Assembly: GCF_001262495.1 (NCBI RefSeq)
Contig: NZ_LGYE01000001.1
Span: forward strand, 1,423,498 to 1,487,497
DNA length: 64,000 bases
Reading direction: 5' to 3'
DNA from: Microbacterium sp. GCS4
GTDB taxonomy: Bacteria > Actinomycetota > Actinomycetes > Actinomycetales > Microbacteriaceae
The translations under genes were made by a program, and so were the position numbers. The stretch's first letter is position 1. Each line of letters begins with the position of its first letter. Below are positions 16,660 through 27,082 of this stretch, piece after piece. Under the pieces are notes generated by a model that had not been told where the DNA came from, searched no databases, and saw nothing but the letters and a program-made list of their open reading frames with translations.

Positions 16660-17478
16660 CTATTCTCCCGCGCTGACCTGGGCGGCTGCTGGAAGCGTGT
16701 TCAGCGCGTCGGCGAGCCCGCCGTCCTCCACGTCTCCTGTGATCTCGCCGGCGACAGCCCTGACCTCGACCGGCGCCTGCCCCATTGCGACCGCACGTCC
16801 GCCCAGCTTTCCGGCCCACTCGAACATCCCGATGTCATTGCGCCCATCACCCGCCACCAGGATCTGCGGTCCCTCGAAGCCGAGTTCGGTGCGCACCCGC
16901 TCGAGAGCCGTGCCCTTGTCGACGCCCTGCGGGGCGATGTCGAGCCACGCGGTCCAGCCGATCGCGTACGAGACCTCGTTGAGACCTGCGTCGGCGACGA
17001 GACGGTGGAAGTCCTCTTCGTCGTGACCGGGCGACACGACGACCACGCGCGAGACGGGCTCGGCGACGAGCTCCTCGAAGCCGACCTGACGTCCGCCATC
17101 GAGCGTCCAGTCGTCGAGATGCTCGGTGTAGAGGCGCTGGCCGGATGCGAGCTCGACCATGTACCGCGCCTCGGGCAGGCGAGCGTGCAGCAGCGCCAGC
17201 ACGGGAGCCGCGTCGAAGGTCTCGATGTGCCAGCGCTCCCATCCGTCGTCCGTGCGGCGCATCGTGACAGCGCCGTTGGAGCACACCACATACCGCGGAG
17301 TCAGTTCAAGCAGTTCCACGTACCGCTGCGTAGCCGACCAGCTGCGACCCGTCGCGATGGTCACCTCATGACCCGCATCCCGCAGCCGCGCGACAGCCTC
17401 GGGCACGCCAGGGCTCATCGTCTCGTCCTGCAGGAGGATCGTGCCGTCGACGTCGAGGCCGATGAGCCACGCGGTCAC
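16660..17478 (-). CDS. HAD superfamily hydrolase (Cof-like phosphatase)
   Basis: A 272-residue HAD phosphatase with motif I LDVDGTIL (Asp9 and Asp11), motif II TIATGRS and motif [18 protein letters not shown]. The cap domain between motifs II and IV is of the C2 (Cof) type. It starts at GTG 17478, overlapping the serS stop codon by 4 bp (GTGA), so it is co-translated with serS. The serS–HAD order is widely conserved in actinobacteria; the substrate is probably a sugar phosphate or other small phosphorylated metabolite. Confidence 0.9.
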   Translation of the reverse strand: MTAWLIGLDVDGTILLQDETMSPGVPEAVARLRDAGHEVTIATGRSWSATQRYVELLELTPRYVVCSNGAVTMRRTDDGWERWHIETFDAAPVLALLHARLPEARYMVELASGQRLYTEHLDDWTLDGGRQVGFEELVAEPVSRVVVVSPGHDEEDFHRLVADAGLNEVSYAIGWTAWLDIAPQGVDKGTALERVRTELGFEGPQILVAGDGRNDIGMFEWAGKLGGRAVAMGQAPVEVRAVAGEITGDVEDGGLADALNTLPAAAQVSAGE

Positions 17479-18758
17479 GCTGTGGGCTCCAGCACCTCGA
17501 GGCCACCCAGATAGGGACGAAGCACCTCCGGCACGCGCACCGAGCCGTCGGCCTGCTGGTGGGTCTCGAGCAGCGCCACGATCCATCGGGTCGTCGCGAG
17601 GGTGCCGTTGAGCGTGGCGACGGGCTGCGTCTTGGCTGACTGGCCCTCCAGAGCCTCGGGCCGGTGCCGGACGTCGAGGCGCCGAGCCTGGTAGGTCGTG
17701 CAGTTGGAGGTCGAGGTGAGCTCGCGGAACGCGCCCTGCGTCGGCACCCAGGCCTCGATGTCGTACTTGCGGGCCGCGCTCGAGCCGAGGTCTCCGGCCG
17801 CCACATCGATCACGCGATACGACAGTCCGAGCGAGGTCAGCATCTCCTCCTGCAGCGCCACGAGGCGCAGGTGCTCAGCCTCCGCGTCCTCCGGCGTCGT
17901 GTACACGAACATCTCGAGCTTGTTGAACTGGTGCACGCGGATGATGCCGCGGGTGTCCTTGCCGTGCGAACCGGCCTCACGGCGGTAGCACGTCGACCAC
18001 CCGGCGTAGCGCAGAGCGCCCTTTCCAAGGTCGACGATCTCGTCCTTGTGATACCCGGCGAGCGCGACCTCGCTCGTGCCGACGAGGTAGAGGTCGTCCT
18101 CCTTATCGAGGTGATAGACCTCGTCGGCATGCTCGCCGAGGAAGCCCGTACCCTGCATGATCTCGGGCCGCACCAGCGTGGGGGTGATGAGCGGCACGAA
18201 GCCGTTCTGCAGCGCCTTGTCGAGAGCGAGGTTCATGAGTGCGATCTCGAGCCGCGCACCGATGCCGCGGAGGAAGTAGAACCGGGCGCCCGACACCTTC
18301 GCACCGCGCTCCATGTCGATCGCGCCGAGGATCTCGCCGATCTCCAGGTGGTCGCGCGGCTCGAAGTCGAATGCGGGCACCTCGCCCACGCGGCGAAGCT
18401 CGACGAAGTCGGCCTCGCCGCCGGCAGGGACCCCGTCGATCACGACGTTCTCGATCCGGGCCAGCGCATCCGCCGCCCTCTCAGACGCCTCGTTCGAGAC
18501 CTGCTGCGCCTGCTTGACCCGGTCGGCGAGATCCTTGGCCTGCGCCACGAGCGCGGCCTTCTCGTCCTTGGGCGCCTTCGCGACCAGCTTGCCGAACGCA
18601 TTCTGCTCGGCCCGCAGCTCCTCGAACGCGGCGAGGGCCGCTCGGCGCGATCGGTCCGCCTCGATCGCGGCGTCGACGGTGCCCTGGTCGTTACCACGGG
18701 CAGCCTGCGAACGGCGGACGATCTCCGGATTGTCGCGGAGGAGTGCGAGGTCGATCAT
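17475..18758 (-). CDS. serS: Seryl-tRNA synthetase
   Basis: A 427-residue class II synthetase of normal length. The N-terminal coiled-coil arm (residues about 30–105) contacts the long variable arm of tRNA-Ser. The catalytic core has [10 protein letters not shown], motif 2 [16 protein letters not shown] followed by HQFNKLEMF, the serine pocket [15 protein letters not shown], and motif 3 [15 protein letters not shown]. It starts at ATG 18758 and is divergent from the lipid kinase. It leads a minus-strand run with the HAD gene; a tRNA-Ser lies just beyond. Confidence 0.98.
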   Translation of the reverse strand: MIDLALLRDNPEIVRRSQAARGNDQGTVDAAIEADRSRRAALAAFEELRAEQNAFGKLVAKAPKDEKAALVAQAKDLADRVKQAQQVSNEASERAADALARIENVVIDGVPAGGEADFVELRRVGEVPAFDFEPRDHLEIGEILGAIDMERGAKVSGARFYFLRGIGARLEIALMNLALDKALQNGFVPLITPTLVRPEIMQGTGFLGEHADEVYHLDKEDDLYLVGTSEVALAGYHKDEIVDLGKGALRYAGWSTCYRREAGSHGKDTRGIIRVHQFNKLEMFVYTTPEDAEAEHLRLVALQEEMLTSLGLSYRVIDVAAGDLGSSAARKYDIEAWVPTQGAFRELTSTSNCTTYQARRLDVRHRPEALEGQSAKTQPVATLNGTLATTRWIVALLETHQQADGSVRVPEVLRPYLGGLEVLEPTA

Positions 18759-18854
18759 CCACCAAGTCTATGCGTCGCCCCCTCCCGTCCTGCGCGCTGA
18801 TCGGCCGGGTGCCGCACGACGGATCGCCCCCGCGGTCGGGGCTAGAGTAGCGCC

Positions 18855-19856
18855 ATGACGAAGAGCGCCCCCGCCCGACGCCAGGCGGCGCTCGTCTACA
18901 ACCCCATCAAGGTCGACGAGAAGGATCTGCGCGCGCGAGTGCGATCGCTCTCAAAGGAGGCCGGCTGGGAGCATCCGGCCTTCTACACGACCACCCTGGA
19001 GGATGCCGGACAGCGGGCGACCGCGCAGGCGCTCGAGCGAGGTGTCGACGTCGTGCTCGTCGCGGGCGGCGACGGAACGGTGCGCGCGGTCTCTGAGGCG
19101 ATAGCGAACACGGGCGTGCCGCTCGCGATCCTGCCCAGCGGCACGGGCAACCTCCTCGCCCGCAACCTCGGTCTGCCCCTCGCCGGACCCGACGCCATGA
19201 TCCGCGCGGCTCTGGGGGACTTCCGCCATGCGATCGACATCGGCTGGGCACATCTCACCCGGGAGGACGGCGACGACGAGGAGGAGCATGCCTTCGTGGT
19301 GCTCGCGGGCATCGGACTCGACGCGGACATGATCGCGAACACCCGCCCCGATCTCAAGCGCTCGGTGGGCTGGATCGCCTACGTCGACGGTGCGGCCCGG
19401 TCGCTCGTGACGGCCGAGCCGTTCCGTGCGGTGTTCCAGATCGACGACGGCCGCCTGCACACGACCAAGGTGCACAGCATCCTGTTCGCGAACTGCGGGA
19501 CGCTGCCCGCGGGCATCGCCCTGATCCCCGACGCGTCGATCACGGATGCCACGCTCGACGTCGCGGTGATCCAGCCGACAGGTGTGCTCGGCTGGCTCGG
19601 CGTGTGGCGCAAGATCTGGTGGGACAACTCCGTGCTCCGGCGTTTCCGCGCCGGCCGACGCGTGCTCGACAGGCGAGGCAAGGACGCCTCGGTCCACTAC
19701 TTCCGCGGGACGGCCGCCGAGGCCGCGGCGACCAAGCCGATCCCGATCGAGCTCGACGGAGACGAGTTCGGCACGGCCGTGCGCATCACCTGCCGTGTCG
19801 ACCCCTCGGCCCTGGTGCTGGCTCTGCCTGCGGGGCACCCCGTGTCGTCGCTCTGA
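18855..19856 (+). CDS. Diacylglycerol kinase family lipid kinase
   Basis: A 333-residue DAGK-catalytic-domain protein. The nucleotide-binding signature is VLVAGGDGTVRAVSEAI (about residues 63–79) and the second motif is PSGTGNLLARNLGLP. A YegS/BmrU-like C-terminal beta-sandwich follows (VHSILFANCGTLPAGIALIPDA, PIPIELDGDEFG). It probably phosphorylates diacylglycerol or a related lipid at the membrane. It is a single gene whose stop abuts the stop of the convergent lipoprotein gene. Confidence 0.92.
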   Translation: MTKSAPARRQAALVYNPIKVDEKDLRARVRSLSKEAGWEHPAFYTTTLEDAGQRATAQALERGVDVVLVAGGDGTVRAVSEAIANTGVPLAILPSGTGNLLARNLGLPLAGPDAMIRAALGDFRHAIDIGWAHLTREDGDDEEEHAFVVLAGIGLDADMIANTRPDLKRSVGWIAYVDGAARSLVTAEPFRAVFQIDDGRLHTTKVHSILFANCGTLPAGIALIPDASITDATLDVAVIQPTGVLGWLGVWRKIWWDNSVLRRFRAGRRVLDRRGKDASVHYFRGTAAEAAATKPIPIELDGDEFGTAVRITCRVDPSALVLALPAGHPVSSL

Positions 19857-20576
19857 TCAGCCCCGGATCGCGACCGTGCCGTCGAGGCCACCCCCGACGA
19901 GCGTGAGCGTGGCGTCGTCGCCCGGCGCATCGTCTCCGAAGGCCAGGAGCGTCGCCCGCGGAGCCATGTCCATGGTGCACATCCGGGTGTCGTCCGTCGT
20001 GAACGTGGCCGTGAGGGTTGCGGCGTCCACGCTCTCCACGATCGGCGGGCAGCTCGAGGAGCCCCAGGTGAGGAGGACCAGCGAACCGTCGCCGACCCAG
20101 CCCGCCGACGGCAGGAACTCGCTCATCGATCCGGGCATGCCCGTCGCCGCGGCGTCGCCGTCGAGATCCACGTCGTCCGAGACGTCGCCGTAGGTGACCT
20201 GGAGCGTGATGTCCTGCGTCGGATCGACGCCTTCGGGCAGCGCGCCGACGCTCGCGCGCTGCTGCATGTCCATCGTGCAGGCGGCATCCGGGTCCGCGTC
20301 GACGAGCGTCACCGTGACCGTCTGGCCGTCCGCCGTCACCTCGTCGACCTGCGGGATGCACGTCGACGAACCCCACGTCACGACCGCGAACATGCGACCT
20401 TCGTCGAGCAGCGCTCCCTCCATGTCGTCGAAGTCGTCGGAGCCGTCCGTGGTGCCGGCCGACGACCCGGGCGCGCTCGTCGCCGCTGTGCTGCCCGGAC
20501 CCGCAGCGCATCCGGCGAACAGGAGGGCGGCGGCGAGGACCGAGAGGGCGCCGACGGCGCGAGACGTGGAGGTCAT
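19857..20576 (-). CDS. Predicted lipoprotein with duplicated WGSSxC/CTMDM domain
   Basis: A 239-residue exported protein. The signal peptide ends in the lipobox LLFAGC, with Cys23 the expected lipidated residue, followed by a Ser/Thr/Gly-rich linker (24–46). The mature part holds two similar units. Each opens with TWGSSxC (68–73 and 171–176) and closes with CTMDMxxRA (100–107 and 200–207), so each has two cysteines 27 or 24 residues apart that could form a disulfide. The segments between are beta-rich. I know no named family for it. It is monocistronic, between the lipid kinase and cardiolipin synthase, and should sit on the outer face of the membrane. Confidence 0.75.
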   Translation of the reverse strand: MTSTSRAVGALSVLAAALLFAGCAAGPGSTAATSAPGSSAGTTDGSDDFDDMEGALLDEGRMFAVVTWGSSTCIPQVDEVTADGQTVTVTLVDADPDAACTMDMQQRASVGALPEGVDPTQDITLQVTYGDVSDDVDLDGDAAATGMPGSMSEFLPSAGWVGDGSLVLLTWGSSSCPPIVESVDAATLTATFTTDDTRMCTMDMAPRATLLAFGDDAPGDDATLTLVGGGLDGTVAIRG

Positions 20577-20631
20577 GACCTCAGGGTACCGGTGGCGATA
20601 TCACGGCGGGAGGGCGTTCGCGGGGAGTCGC

Positions 20632-22092
20632 CTACTGCAGCGCGGACGTCAATCGGGCGAGATTGTCGAGCACGGTCGAGCGCAGCGGCTGCTGCATCCA
20701 CTCCTCGAGCGTGAGCTCGCGGCTGAGGGAACGGTACTGGTCCTCCACGACGCGCATCTCGCCCACGAACTCCTCGCCGCGCACGAGCATCGACACCTCG
20801 AGGTTGAGACCGAAGGAGCGCATGTCCATGTTGCTCGATCCGATCACCGCGACCTGGTCGTCGATCGTGAGGCTCTTGGTGTGCAGGATGTACGGCTTGC
20901 GGTACATCCAGATGCGCACCCCCGCCTTGAGCAGCACCTCGTAGTAGCTGCGCTGGGCGTGGTAGACCATGGCCTGGTCGCCCTCCTCCGAGACGAACAG
21001 CTCGACCTGGACGCCGCGGTCCACGGCCGCCGTGACGGCGAGCAGCAGGGCCTCGTCCGGCACGAAGTACGGACTCACGATCATGATCTTGTGCTTGGCC
21101 GCATAGAGCAGGCCGAGGAACAGCCGGAGGTTGTTCTCGACCTCGAAACCCGGCCCGGACGGCACCACTTGGCAGTCGAGGTCTCCGGATCCGGCCTCGG
21201 CGTGCGAGATGTCGATCTCCTGCAGGACCTCGTCGGTCTCGCTGTACCAGTCGCTCAGGAAGATCGCGTTGACGCTGAGCACGACCGGTCCGTCGACGCG
21301 GACCATGAGGTCGACCCAGTGCAGGCCGCGCTTGATGTTCTTCGGGAGGTTGTACGTCGAGTCCGTGACGTTCTGCGAGCCGACGAACGCGACGACGCCG
21401 TCGACCACGAGCAGCTTGCGGTGGTTGCGAAGATCCGGACGCTGCATGCGTCCCTTGAGCGGCTGCACCGGGAGCATGAGGTGCCAGTCGGCGTCCATGC
21501 GATTGAGTCGTGAGACGGTCGCGCGATATCGCGGCTTCCACCGGTTGGCCCAGTGGTCGAGGAGCACCCGGACGTGAACGCCTCGGGCGGCCACCTCTTC
21601 CAGCGCACGGAAGAAGTTGTCGGTCGACGAGTCCGACTGCAGGATGTAGAACTCCACGTGCACGTAGTCCTGCGCGGTGCGGATGGCCTCGGCCATCTCG
21701 TCGAGCGATTCCTGGTACCCGCTGATCAGGTGCGCCCCGTTGTCGCCCGAGATCGGCAGCGCACCGAGACGGTGGTTCATCTCGACCAGGGGCGGGAACC
21801 AGCTCGGCGCGTCCGGCCGCAGGGTGCCGAAGTGCAGGTGCTCGCTCGTCTCCGCGATGTACTCGTTGATCTGGTCCTGCTTGCGTCGCCGGGCGCGCGG
21901 CAGGCGCGGGTTCCCGATCAGCAGGAACAGGAACACCCCCACGAAGGGGATGAAGAACACCGCGAGCAGCCATGCCATCGCAGCGGTGGGCTTGCGATTC
22001 CGTGGGATCACGATGATGGCCGTGATGCGGATCGAGAGGTCGAGCACCACGAGGAACCCGGTGATCCACCAGCCCCAGGTCTCCGTCGTCAT
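20632..22092 (-). CDS. cls: Cardiolipin synthase (phospholipase D superfamily)
   Basis: A 486-residue membrane-bound enzyme. Two N-terminal transmembrane helices (ITGFLVVLDLSIRITAIIVI; AMAWLLAVFFIPFVGVFLFL) precede two phospholipase D HxKxxxxD motifs, HRKLLVVDGVVAFVGSQN and HTKSLTIDDQVAVIGSSN. The domain order and length match bacterial ClsA/ClsB-type cardiolipin synthases, which join phosphatidylglycerol molecules. The ATG at 22092 is chosen over one 21 nt upstream because GGAGAGGG precedes it at good spacing. Confidence 0.93.
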   Translation of the reverse strand: MTTETWGWWITGFLVVLDLSIRITAIIVIPRNRKPTAAMAWLLAVFFIPFVGVFLFLLIGNPRLPRARRRKQDQINEYIAETSEHLHFGTLRPDAPSWFPPLVEMNHRLGALPISGDNGAHLISGYQESLDEMAEAIRTAQDYVHVEFYILQSDSSTDNFFRALEEVAARGVHVRVLLDHWANRWKPRYRATVSRLNRMDADWHLMLPVQPLKGRMQRPDLRNHRKLLVVDGVVAFVGSQNVTDSTYNLPKNIKRGLHWVDLMVRVDGPVVLSVNAIFLSDWYSETDEVLQEIDISHAEAGSGDLDCQVVPSGPGFEVENNLRLFLGLLYAAKHKIMIVSPYFVPDEALLLAVTAAVDRGVQVELFVSEEGDQAMVYHAQRSYYEVLLKAGVRIWMYRKPYILHTKSLTIDDQVAVIGSSNMDMRSFGLNLEVSMLVRGEEFVGEMRVVEDQYRSLSRELTLEEWMQQPLRSTVLDNLARLTSALQ

Positions 22093-22183
22093 CGCGTCCC
22101 TCTCCGCCGGCAACGGCGATCGCCGGGAGTCGGCGTCCGCCCCGGCAGCTTGGCTACACAGTAGCCGATGGCACCGACGTCGC

Positions 22184-22357
22184 TCAGGAACGGGGCGGCA
22201 GGCCGCGCGCTGCGCGCTCTTCGGCCTCGATACGGGCGTGGACCTTGCGCTCCGTGCGGTCGAATCGCAGGATGCTGCGGATCACGAAGAAGAACACCAC
22301 GCTCACGCCGATGGTCGGCAGGATCGACCAGGCGACGGCGAGCCAGAAGTTCTCCAT
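22184..22357 (-). CDS. Small single-pass membrane protein, 57 aa
   Basis: A short protein with one strongly hydrophobic helix (VAWSILPTIGVSVVFFFVI, about residues 8–26). A charged cytoplasmic tail rich in Arg and Glu follows (RFDRTERKVHARIEAEERAARG). The start is ATG 22357. Codon use is clearly protein-like, and such proteins are common near lysS or cls genes in Microbacteriaceae as I remember them. It lies upstream of cardiolipin synthase on the same strand with a 91-bp gap. Function unknown. Confidence 0.7.
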   Translation of the reverse strand: MENFWLAVAWSILPTIGVSVVFFFVIRSILRFDRTERKVHARIEAEERAARGLPPRS

Positions 22358-22469
22358 GCTTCCATGGTACGCGAGCGACTCCCCCTCCACATTCGCCCGT
22401 TCCCAGGGATTCCGGCGTCTGCCTGTGGAAACGCGACGACGGGGCGACCGACACGACGACACTCGCGGG

Positions 22470-23579
22470 ATGACTACCGTTCTCCGTGCCTCCGGCTCCG
22501 CCGAGTTCCTCGGCATCGTCCCGTCCCTCGTGGGCTTCACGCCCGTCGAGAGCCTCGTGCTGCTGCCCTTCCACGCCTCGCGCACCACCGGCGCCATGCG
22601 CCTCGACCTCCCGCGCGACGAAGTCGAACTGGACGAGTACGCCGACACCGCGATCGCGCTCGTCGCCAGAGTGGATCGGACGGATGCCGTCGCCGTGGTC
22701 GTCTACACCGACGACGAGCCGGTCCGTACGCCCGACGGCATCGTGCTCCCGTTCGCCGTCGAGGTGGAGGCGGTGCTCGGGTGCGCGATCGACGCCGGAC
22801 TCCGCATCGTCGACGCCCTGTGCGTGACACCGTCCGGCTGGGCGGGCTACCTCGACGAGGAGCCGGAGCTCGGCGATCTCGACGACCTCGACGGCGTCGC
22901 GATGCCGGACATGGGCGACTTCTCCGGCGATCAGGTCTCGGGCGTCGGGTTGCCGACGGTCGATCTCGCCCGCAGCGAGAGGGTGGGCAGGACCCTGCGC
23001 GACATCACCGCCATGATCGACGGGGCAGGCGGCCCGGAGCTCCGCGACGCCGACCCGCAGACGATCGGGGCAGTCCTGCTGTTGAAGGACGTCCCGGCCC
23101 TCTTCGAGTCCGTCCTCGCGGCCCCCGAGGATCTCCCTGCCCATGCCGTCGCGGCGCTGCTGTGGTGCCTCGACAGGCCGCTTTTCCGCGACGTCGCCCT
23201 GACCCAGTGGGGTTCCGACCTGGCCGGCGGGCTCCGCACGCTGGACGCCCAGCTCGCGTTCGCGGCCTCTGGTGCCCGCATCCCCGACGACATCGGCGAC
23301 GTGTTCCTGGGGCGGGGCCCGCAGCCCGACACCGAGCGGCTGCGGCGAGCGCTCCTGGTCGCACGCTCGGCGGCGGCCGCGGCCCCGCGGGCATCCCGTC
23401 CGGCACCGCTCACGGCCGCCGCGTGGCTGTCGTGGGCGCTGGGCCGCTCCAGTCACGCCGCGTGCTACCTCGAACTCGTCCGGGACATCGATCCGCGTTA
23501 CGGACTCGCCGAGCTCCTCGACTCCATGATGAGCGTCGCCGTGCTCCCCGAATGGGCGTTCCGCCGTGCGACTACTTGA
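22470..23579 (+). CDS. DUF4192 domain-containing protein
   Basis: A 369-residue protein that matches DUF4192 by its N-terminal signature ([22 protein letters not shown], residues about 13–34), the RLDLP strand and a Trp-rich C-terminal helical part ([39 protein letters not shown]). The family is found in actinobacteria and has no known function. No ribosome site precedes ATG 22470, so translation may be leaderless. Its last 8 bp overlap the end of lysS on the other strand. Confidence 0.85.
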   Translation: MTTVLRASGSAEFLGIVPSLVGFTPVESLVLLPFHASRTTGAMRLDLPRDEVELDEYADTAIALVARVDRTDAVAVVVYTDDEPVRTPDGIVLPFAVEVEAVLGCAIDAGLRIVDALCVTPSGWAGYLDEEPELGDLDDLDGVAMPDMGDFSGDQVSGVGLPTVDLARSERVGRTLRDITAMIDGAGGPELRDADPQTIGAVLLLKDVPALFESVLAAPEDLPAHAVAALLWCLDRPLFRDVALTQWGSDLAGGLRTLDAQLAFAASGARIPDDIGDVFLGRGPQPDTERLRRALLVARSAAAAAPRASRPAPLTAAAWLSWALGRSSHAACYLELVRDIDPRYGLAELLDSMMSVAVLPEWAFRRATT

Positions 23580-25098
23580 CCAGCGGGAAGAGGATCGTCT
23601 CGCGGATGCCGAGTCCCGTGATCGCCATGAGCAGGCGGTCGATCCCCATCCCCATGCCTCCGGACGGCGGCATGCCGTGCTCGAGAGCACGCAGGAACTC
23701 CTCGTCGACGGGCATCGCCTCGACGTCTCCGCGCGCAGCGAGCTTCGCCTGCTCGACGAAGCGCTCGCGCTGGATGACGGGGTCGACGAGCTCGGAGTAT
23801 CCGGTCGCGAGCTCGAAACCGCGGATGTACAGGTCCCACTTCTCCACGACGCCCGCGATCGAGCGGTGCTCGCGTACGAGCGGCGAGGTGTCGACGGGGA
23901 AGTCCATCACGAACGTCGGGCGCACGAGGCCGGGCTTGACGAAGTGCTCCCACAGCTCCTCGACGAGTTTGCCGTGCGTGGCCTGCGCCGGCAGGTCGAC
24001 GTCGTTCTCCTCCGCGAACGCGATGAGGTCCTCGACCGAGTCCTCCGGCGTGACCGCGCGACCGGAGGCCGCGGACAGGGAGTCGTACATCGAGATGCGA
24101 TCCCACTCGCCGCCCAGGTCGTACTCCGTGCCGTCGGCCCACGTGACCGTCGTCGACCCGGCGACCGCGATCGCGGCCTGCTGCACGAGCTCCTGGGTCA
24201 GCTGCGCCATCTGTTGGTAGTCGCCGTAGGCCTGGTACGCCTCGAGCATCGCGAACTCGGGGCTGTGCGTCGAGTCGGCTCCCTCGTTGCGGAAGTTGCG
24301 GTTGATCTCGAACACGCGCTCGATCCCGCCCACGACCGCGCGCTTGAGGTAGAGCTCCGGTGCGATCCGCAGGTAGAGCTCCGTGTCGAAGGCGTTGGAG
24401 TGCGTCACGAACGGCCGCGCCGATGCGCCACCGTGCTGCACCTGCAGCATCGGGGTCTCGACCTCGAGGTAGTCGTGGGCGCCGAACGTCGCGCGGAGGC
24501 TCGCGTTCACCGCGGCGCGGGCGCGCACGGTCGTGCGGGCCTGCTCACGCACGATGAGGTCGAGGTAGCGGCTGCGCACTCGTCCCTCCTCGCTGAGCTC
24601 CGAGTAGGCGTTCGGGAGCGGCAGGATGGCCTTCGCCGCGATGGCCCAGTCATCGGCCATGATCGACAGCTCGCCGCGGCGACTCGAGATGACCTCGCCG
24701 TGCACGAAGACGTGGTCTCCGAGGTCGACGTACTCCTTCCAGTCGGCCAGCGAGCCCTCGCCGACGTTCGCGAGGGAGATCATCGCCTGGATGCGGGAGC
24801 CGTCGCCCGCCTGCAGCGTCGCGAAGCACAGCTTGCCGGTGTTGCGGCTGAACACCACGCGGCCGGCCACGCCGACGACGACACCCGTCTCGGCCCCCGC
24901 CTCAAGTTCTCCGTACTCCGCGCGCACGGCAGGGATGCCGTGGGTCACCGGCACAGCGACGGGGAACGCCCCGCCGCCGGCATCCGTCCGCTTGGCGATC
25001 AGCCGCTCGCGCTTGGCGAGGCGCACGGCCTTCTGCTCGTGGACGTCCTCTTCGGCGGCGTCGGTGGGCTGCTCGGGCGCGGCGGACGCGTCAGTCAT
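23572..25098 (-). CDS. lysS: Lysyl-tRNA synthetase, class II
   Basis: A 508-residue enzyme. The N-terminal OB-fold anticodon domain includes [21 protein letters not shown] and the catalytic core begins RSRYLDLIV. Motif 2 is [16 protein letters not shown] and motif 3 is [15 protein letters not shown], ending in the usual [10 protein letters not shown]. The ATG at 25098 has an AAGGAG ribosome site 7 nt upstream; the frame is open further but without family support. The first 40 residues are a charged, Ala/Glu-rich extension. It is downstream of the folate/DUF2520 group on the same strand but separated by the inverted DUF2207 gene. Confidence 0.98.
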   Translation of the reverse strand: MTDASAAPEQPTDAAEEDVHEQKAVRLAKRERLIAKRTDAGGGAFPVAVPVTHGIPAVRAEYGELEAGAETGVVVGVAGRVVFSRNTGKLCFATLQAGDGSRIQAMISLANVGEGSLADWKEYVDLGDHVFVHGEVISSRRGELSIMADDWAIAAKAILPLPNAYSELSEEGRVRSRYLDLIVREQARTTVRARAAVNASLRATFGAHDYLEVETPMLQVQHGGASARPFVTHSNAFDTELYLRIAPELYLKRAVVGGIERVFEINRNFRNEGADSTHSPEFAMLEAYQAYGDYQQMAQLTQELVQQAAIAVAGSTTVTWADGTEYDLGGEWDRISMYDSLSAASGRAVTPEDSVEDLIAFAEENDVDLPAQATHGKLVEELWEHFVKPGLVRPTFVMDFPVDTSPLVREHRSIAGVVEKWDLYIRGFELATGYSELVDPVIQRERFVEQAKLAARGDVEAMPVDEEFLRALEHGMPPSGGMGMGIDRLLMAITGLGIRETILFPLVK

Positions 25099-25220
25099 TC
25101 GGGGCTCCTTGGAAAGTCGCCTCCAGTCTACCGAGCGCGCGGGAGCCGCCCTGCGGGTCCCGATCGAGACTCCCCGCCCTGGACTCTCGCCGCGGGAAGG
25201 CGACTCTGTAGCCTCGAAGC

Positions 25221-27044
25221 ATGGCAGCCCTCCGACTCGCCCCTGCACTCGCATCGATCGGCATCGCGCTCGCCGCCGTCACTCCGGCGATCGGCGGCGT
25301 TCCGGAATCGGCGAGCGCCGTCGCGGCGGACGCCGATTCCGACGCGAACGACTTCTCCTATGCATCCTGGGACGCGCGCTATGACATCGGCCTCGACGAC
25401 GAGGGTCGCGCGCTCATGCGGGTGACCGAGACGCTGACCGCGCGCTTCCCGGAGACAGATCAGAATCGCGGGATCGTGCGCGGGGTTCCGACGAGTTACG
25501 AGAACGCCTGGGTCGACGCTCGGATCCTGTCGGTCACCGATCAGGAGGGCGCCTCCGTACCCTTCGAGACCGATGAGGACGACGGAGTCCTCTACGTGCT
25601 CACCGGCGACGACGACTATGTGCACGGGCTCACCACGTACGTGATCGAGTATGAGATGCGCGACGTCATGCTCGCCGCCGACACCGGTGTGGACGAGTTC
25701 TACTGGGACCTCCTACCGCTCGACAGCACCCAGCCGATCGAGCAGTTCCGCGCCGACGTCGTGTTCGACGAGCAGTTGACGAAGCGCCTGACCGGAGACT
25801 CCCGCTGCTACATCGGCGTCTCGGGATCGACGGACGAGTGCACACTGTCGAACTCGGCCGACGGCACCACCTTCACGGTCGAAGAGAGCGACCTCTCCCC
25901 CGGCGAAGGCGTCACGGTCGCGGTCGGCTTCGCCGGCGGCACCGCGACGCAGCCCACCTCGCGTCAGCCAGACCCCGTGACCGATACGGTGCCGGCCATC
26001 GCCGCGGTCGGGGCTGCGGCACTGTCGGTCAGCAGCTGGTTCGGCGTCGGCGCGTTCCGCAGGTCGCGGCGTCGATCGAGCGGGATCGTCGTCGCGCAGT
26101 ACGACGTGCCCGACTCGATGCCTCCCCTCCTCGCCGCAGCGATCATCCCAGGCGCGCGCACCCCGGTCCCCTCCGAGATCGTGCACCTCGCCGTGCGCGG
26201 AACCCTGCGCATCGAAGAGGTCGCAGATGACGAGCAGCCGCGGCTGCGACGGCTTCCGGGCGCGAGGGTGCCCGATCAGCTCGACGCCGAGGCGCTCGAT
26301 GCCCTGTTCGCGGATGCGGATGCCGAGGGCGTGGTCGAGCTGCCCGCGGACAGCGAGACGTTCGCCGCGCGCATGTCCGCGCTGAGCGCGAGCGGAGTCG
26401 CCGCGGCCACGACGCGCGGTCTCACGACCAAGGCGCGGAGCGGAGTGGCTATCGCCCTGCAGTGGTGCGCCATCGCGGTCGCGCTCGCCGGATTCGGCAT
26501 CGGACTGTTCGGTATCATCTCCGGGCGGGTCACGGCGATCCCCGCGTTCGTCGCGATCGCCTTCGGCCTCTTCCTCGTGCTGCTGTCGAGCTTCTACGGT
26601 TTCTCGAAGCACACGGTGCTCACGGCCGACGGTGCGCGGGAGCTCGAATACCTCCTCGGCGTGAAGGAGTTCATCCGCGTCGCCGAGGCCGACCGACTGC
26701 GCATGCTGCAGTCGTACACGGGCGCGGAGCGCCGCCAGGACGGCAGCGCGAACGTGATCGTCGTCTACGAGCGGCTGCTCCCCTACGCGATGCTCTTCGG
26801 CATGGAGAACGAGTGGGGCGCCGTGCTCGAACGCGCCTACGCGACCGAGCAGCGCGGTGCCACCTGGATCGGCGACCCCGCTTCGCCGTTCGTCTACGGC
26901 CACCTCGCCGCGTTGGCGGCCACCTCGAACCAGTCCGCCACGTACACGGCGCCGAGCGCGAGCACCTCCTCGAGCACCGGAGGGTCGTTCGGTGGAGGTT
27001 TCTCGGGCGGCGGAGGCGGCGGCGGGTTCTCCGGCGGTCGCTGA
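25221..27044 (+). CDS. DUF2207 domain-containing membrane protein
   Basis: A 607-residue protein. A signal peptide (about residues 1–33) leads into an extracytoplasmic beta-rich domain with the DUF2207 hallmark [16 protein letters not shown] and [17 protein letters not shown]. One transmembrane helix follows ([19 protein letters not shown]), then a cytoplasmic part ([19 protein letters not shown]), two more helices (about 410–455) and a domain containing [22 protein letters not shown]. The last 30 residues are a Gly/Ser-rich tail typical of the family. Function unknown. It is inserted in the opposite orientation between lysS and the DUF2520 gene. Confidence 0.88.
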   Translation: MAALRLAPALASIGIALAAVTPAIGGVPESASAVAADADSDANDFSYASWDARYDIGLDDEGRALMRVTETLTARFPETDQNRGIVRGVPTSYENAWVDARILSVTDQEGASVPFETDEDDGVLYVLTGDDDYVHGLTTYVIEYEMRDVMLAADTGVDEFYWDLLPLDSTQPIEQFRADVVFDEQLTKRLTGDSRCYIGVSGSTDECTLSNSADGTTFTVEESDLSPGEGVTVAVGFAGGTATQPTSRQPDPVTDTVPAIAAVGAAALSVSSWFGVGAFRRSRRRSSGIVVAQYDVPDSMPPLLAAAIIPGARTPVPSEIVHLAVRGTLRIEEVADDEQPRLRRLPGARVPDQLDAEALDALFADADAEGVVELPADSETFAARMSALSASGVAAATTRGLTTKARSGVAIALQWCAIAVALAGFGIGLFGIISGRVTAIPAFVAIAFGLFLVLLSSFYGFSKHTVLTADGARELEYLLGVKEFIRVAEADRLRMLQSYTGAERRQDGSANVIVVYERLLPYAMLFGMENEWGAVLERAYATEQRGATWIGDPASPFVYGHLAALAATSNQSATYTAPSASTSSSTGGSFGGGFSGGGGGGGFSGGR

Positions 27045-27082
27045 CCCATGGCATCCCCTCCACCCGCCGGCGGATGAGGTCG

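Noticed and set aside
15115..17514. A 799-residue plus-strand open frame
   Set aside because: It runs antisense through the LCP gene, a tRNA-Ser and the HAD gene and has shadow composition (Arg/Asp/Val-rich, no motifs).
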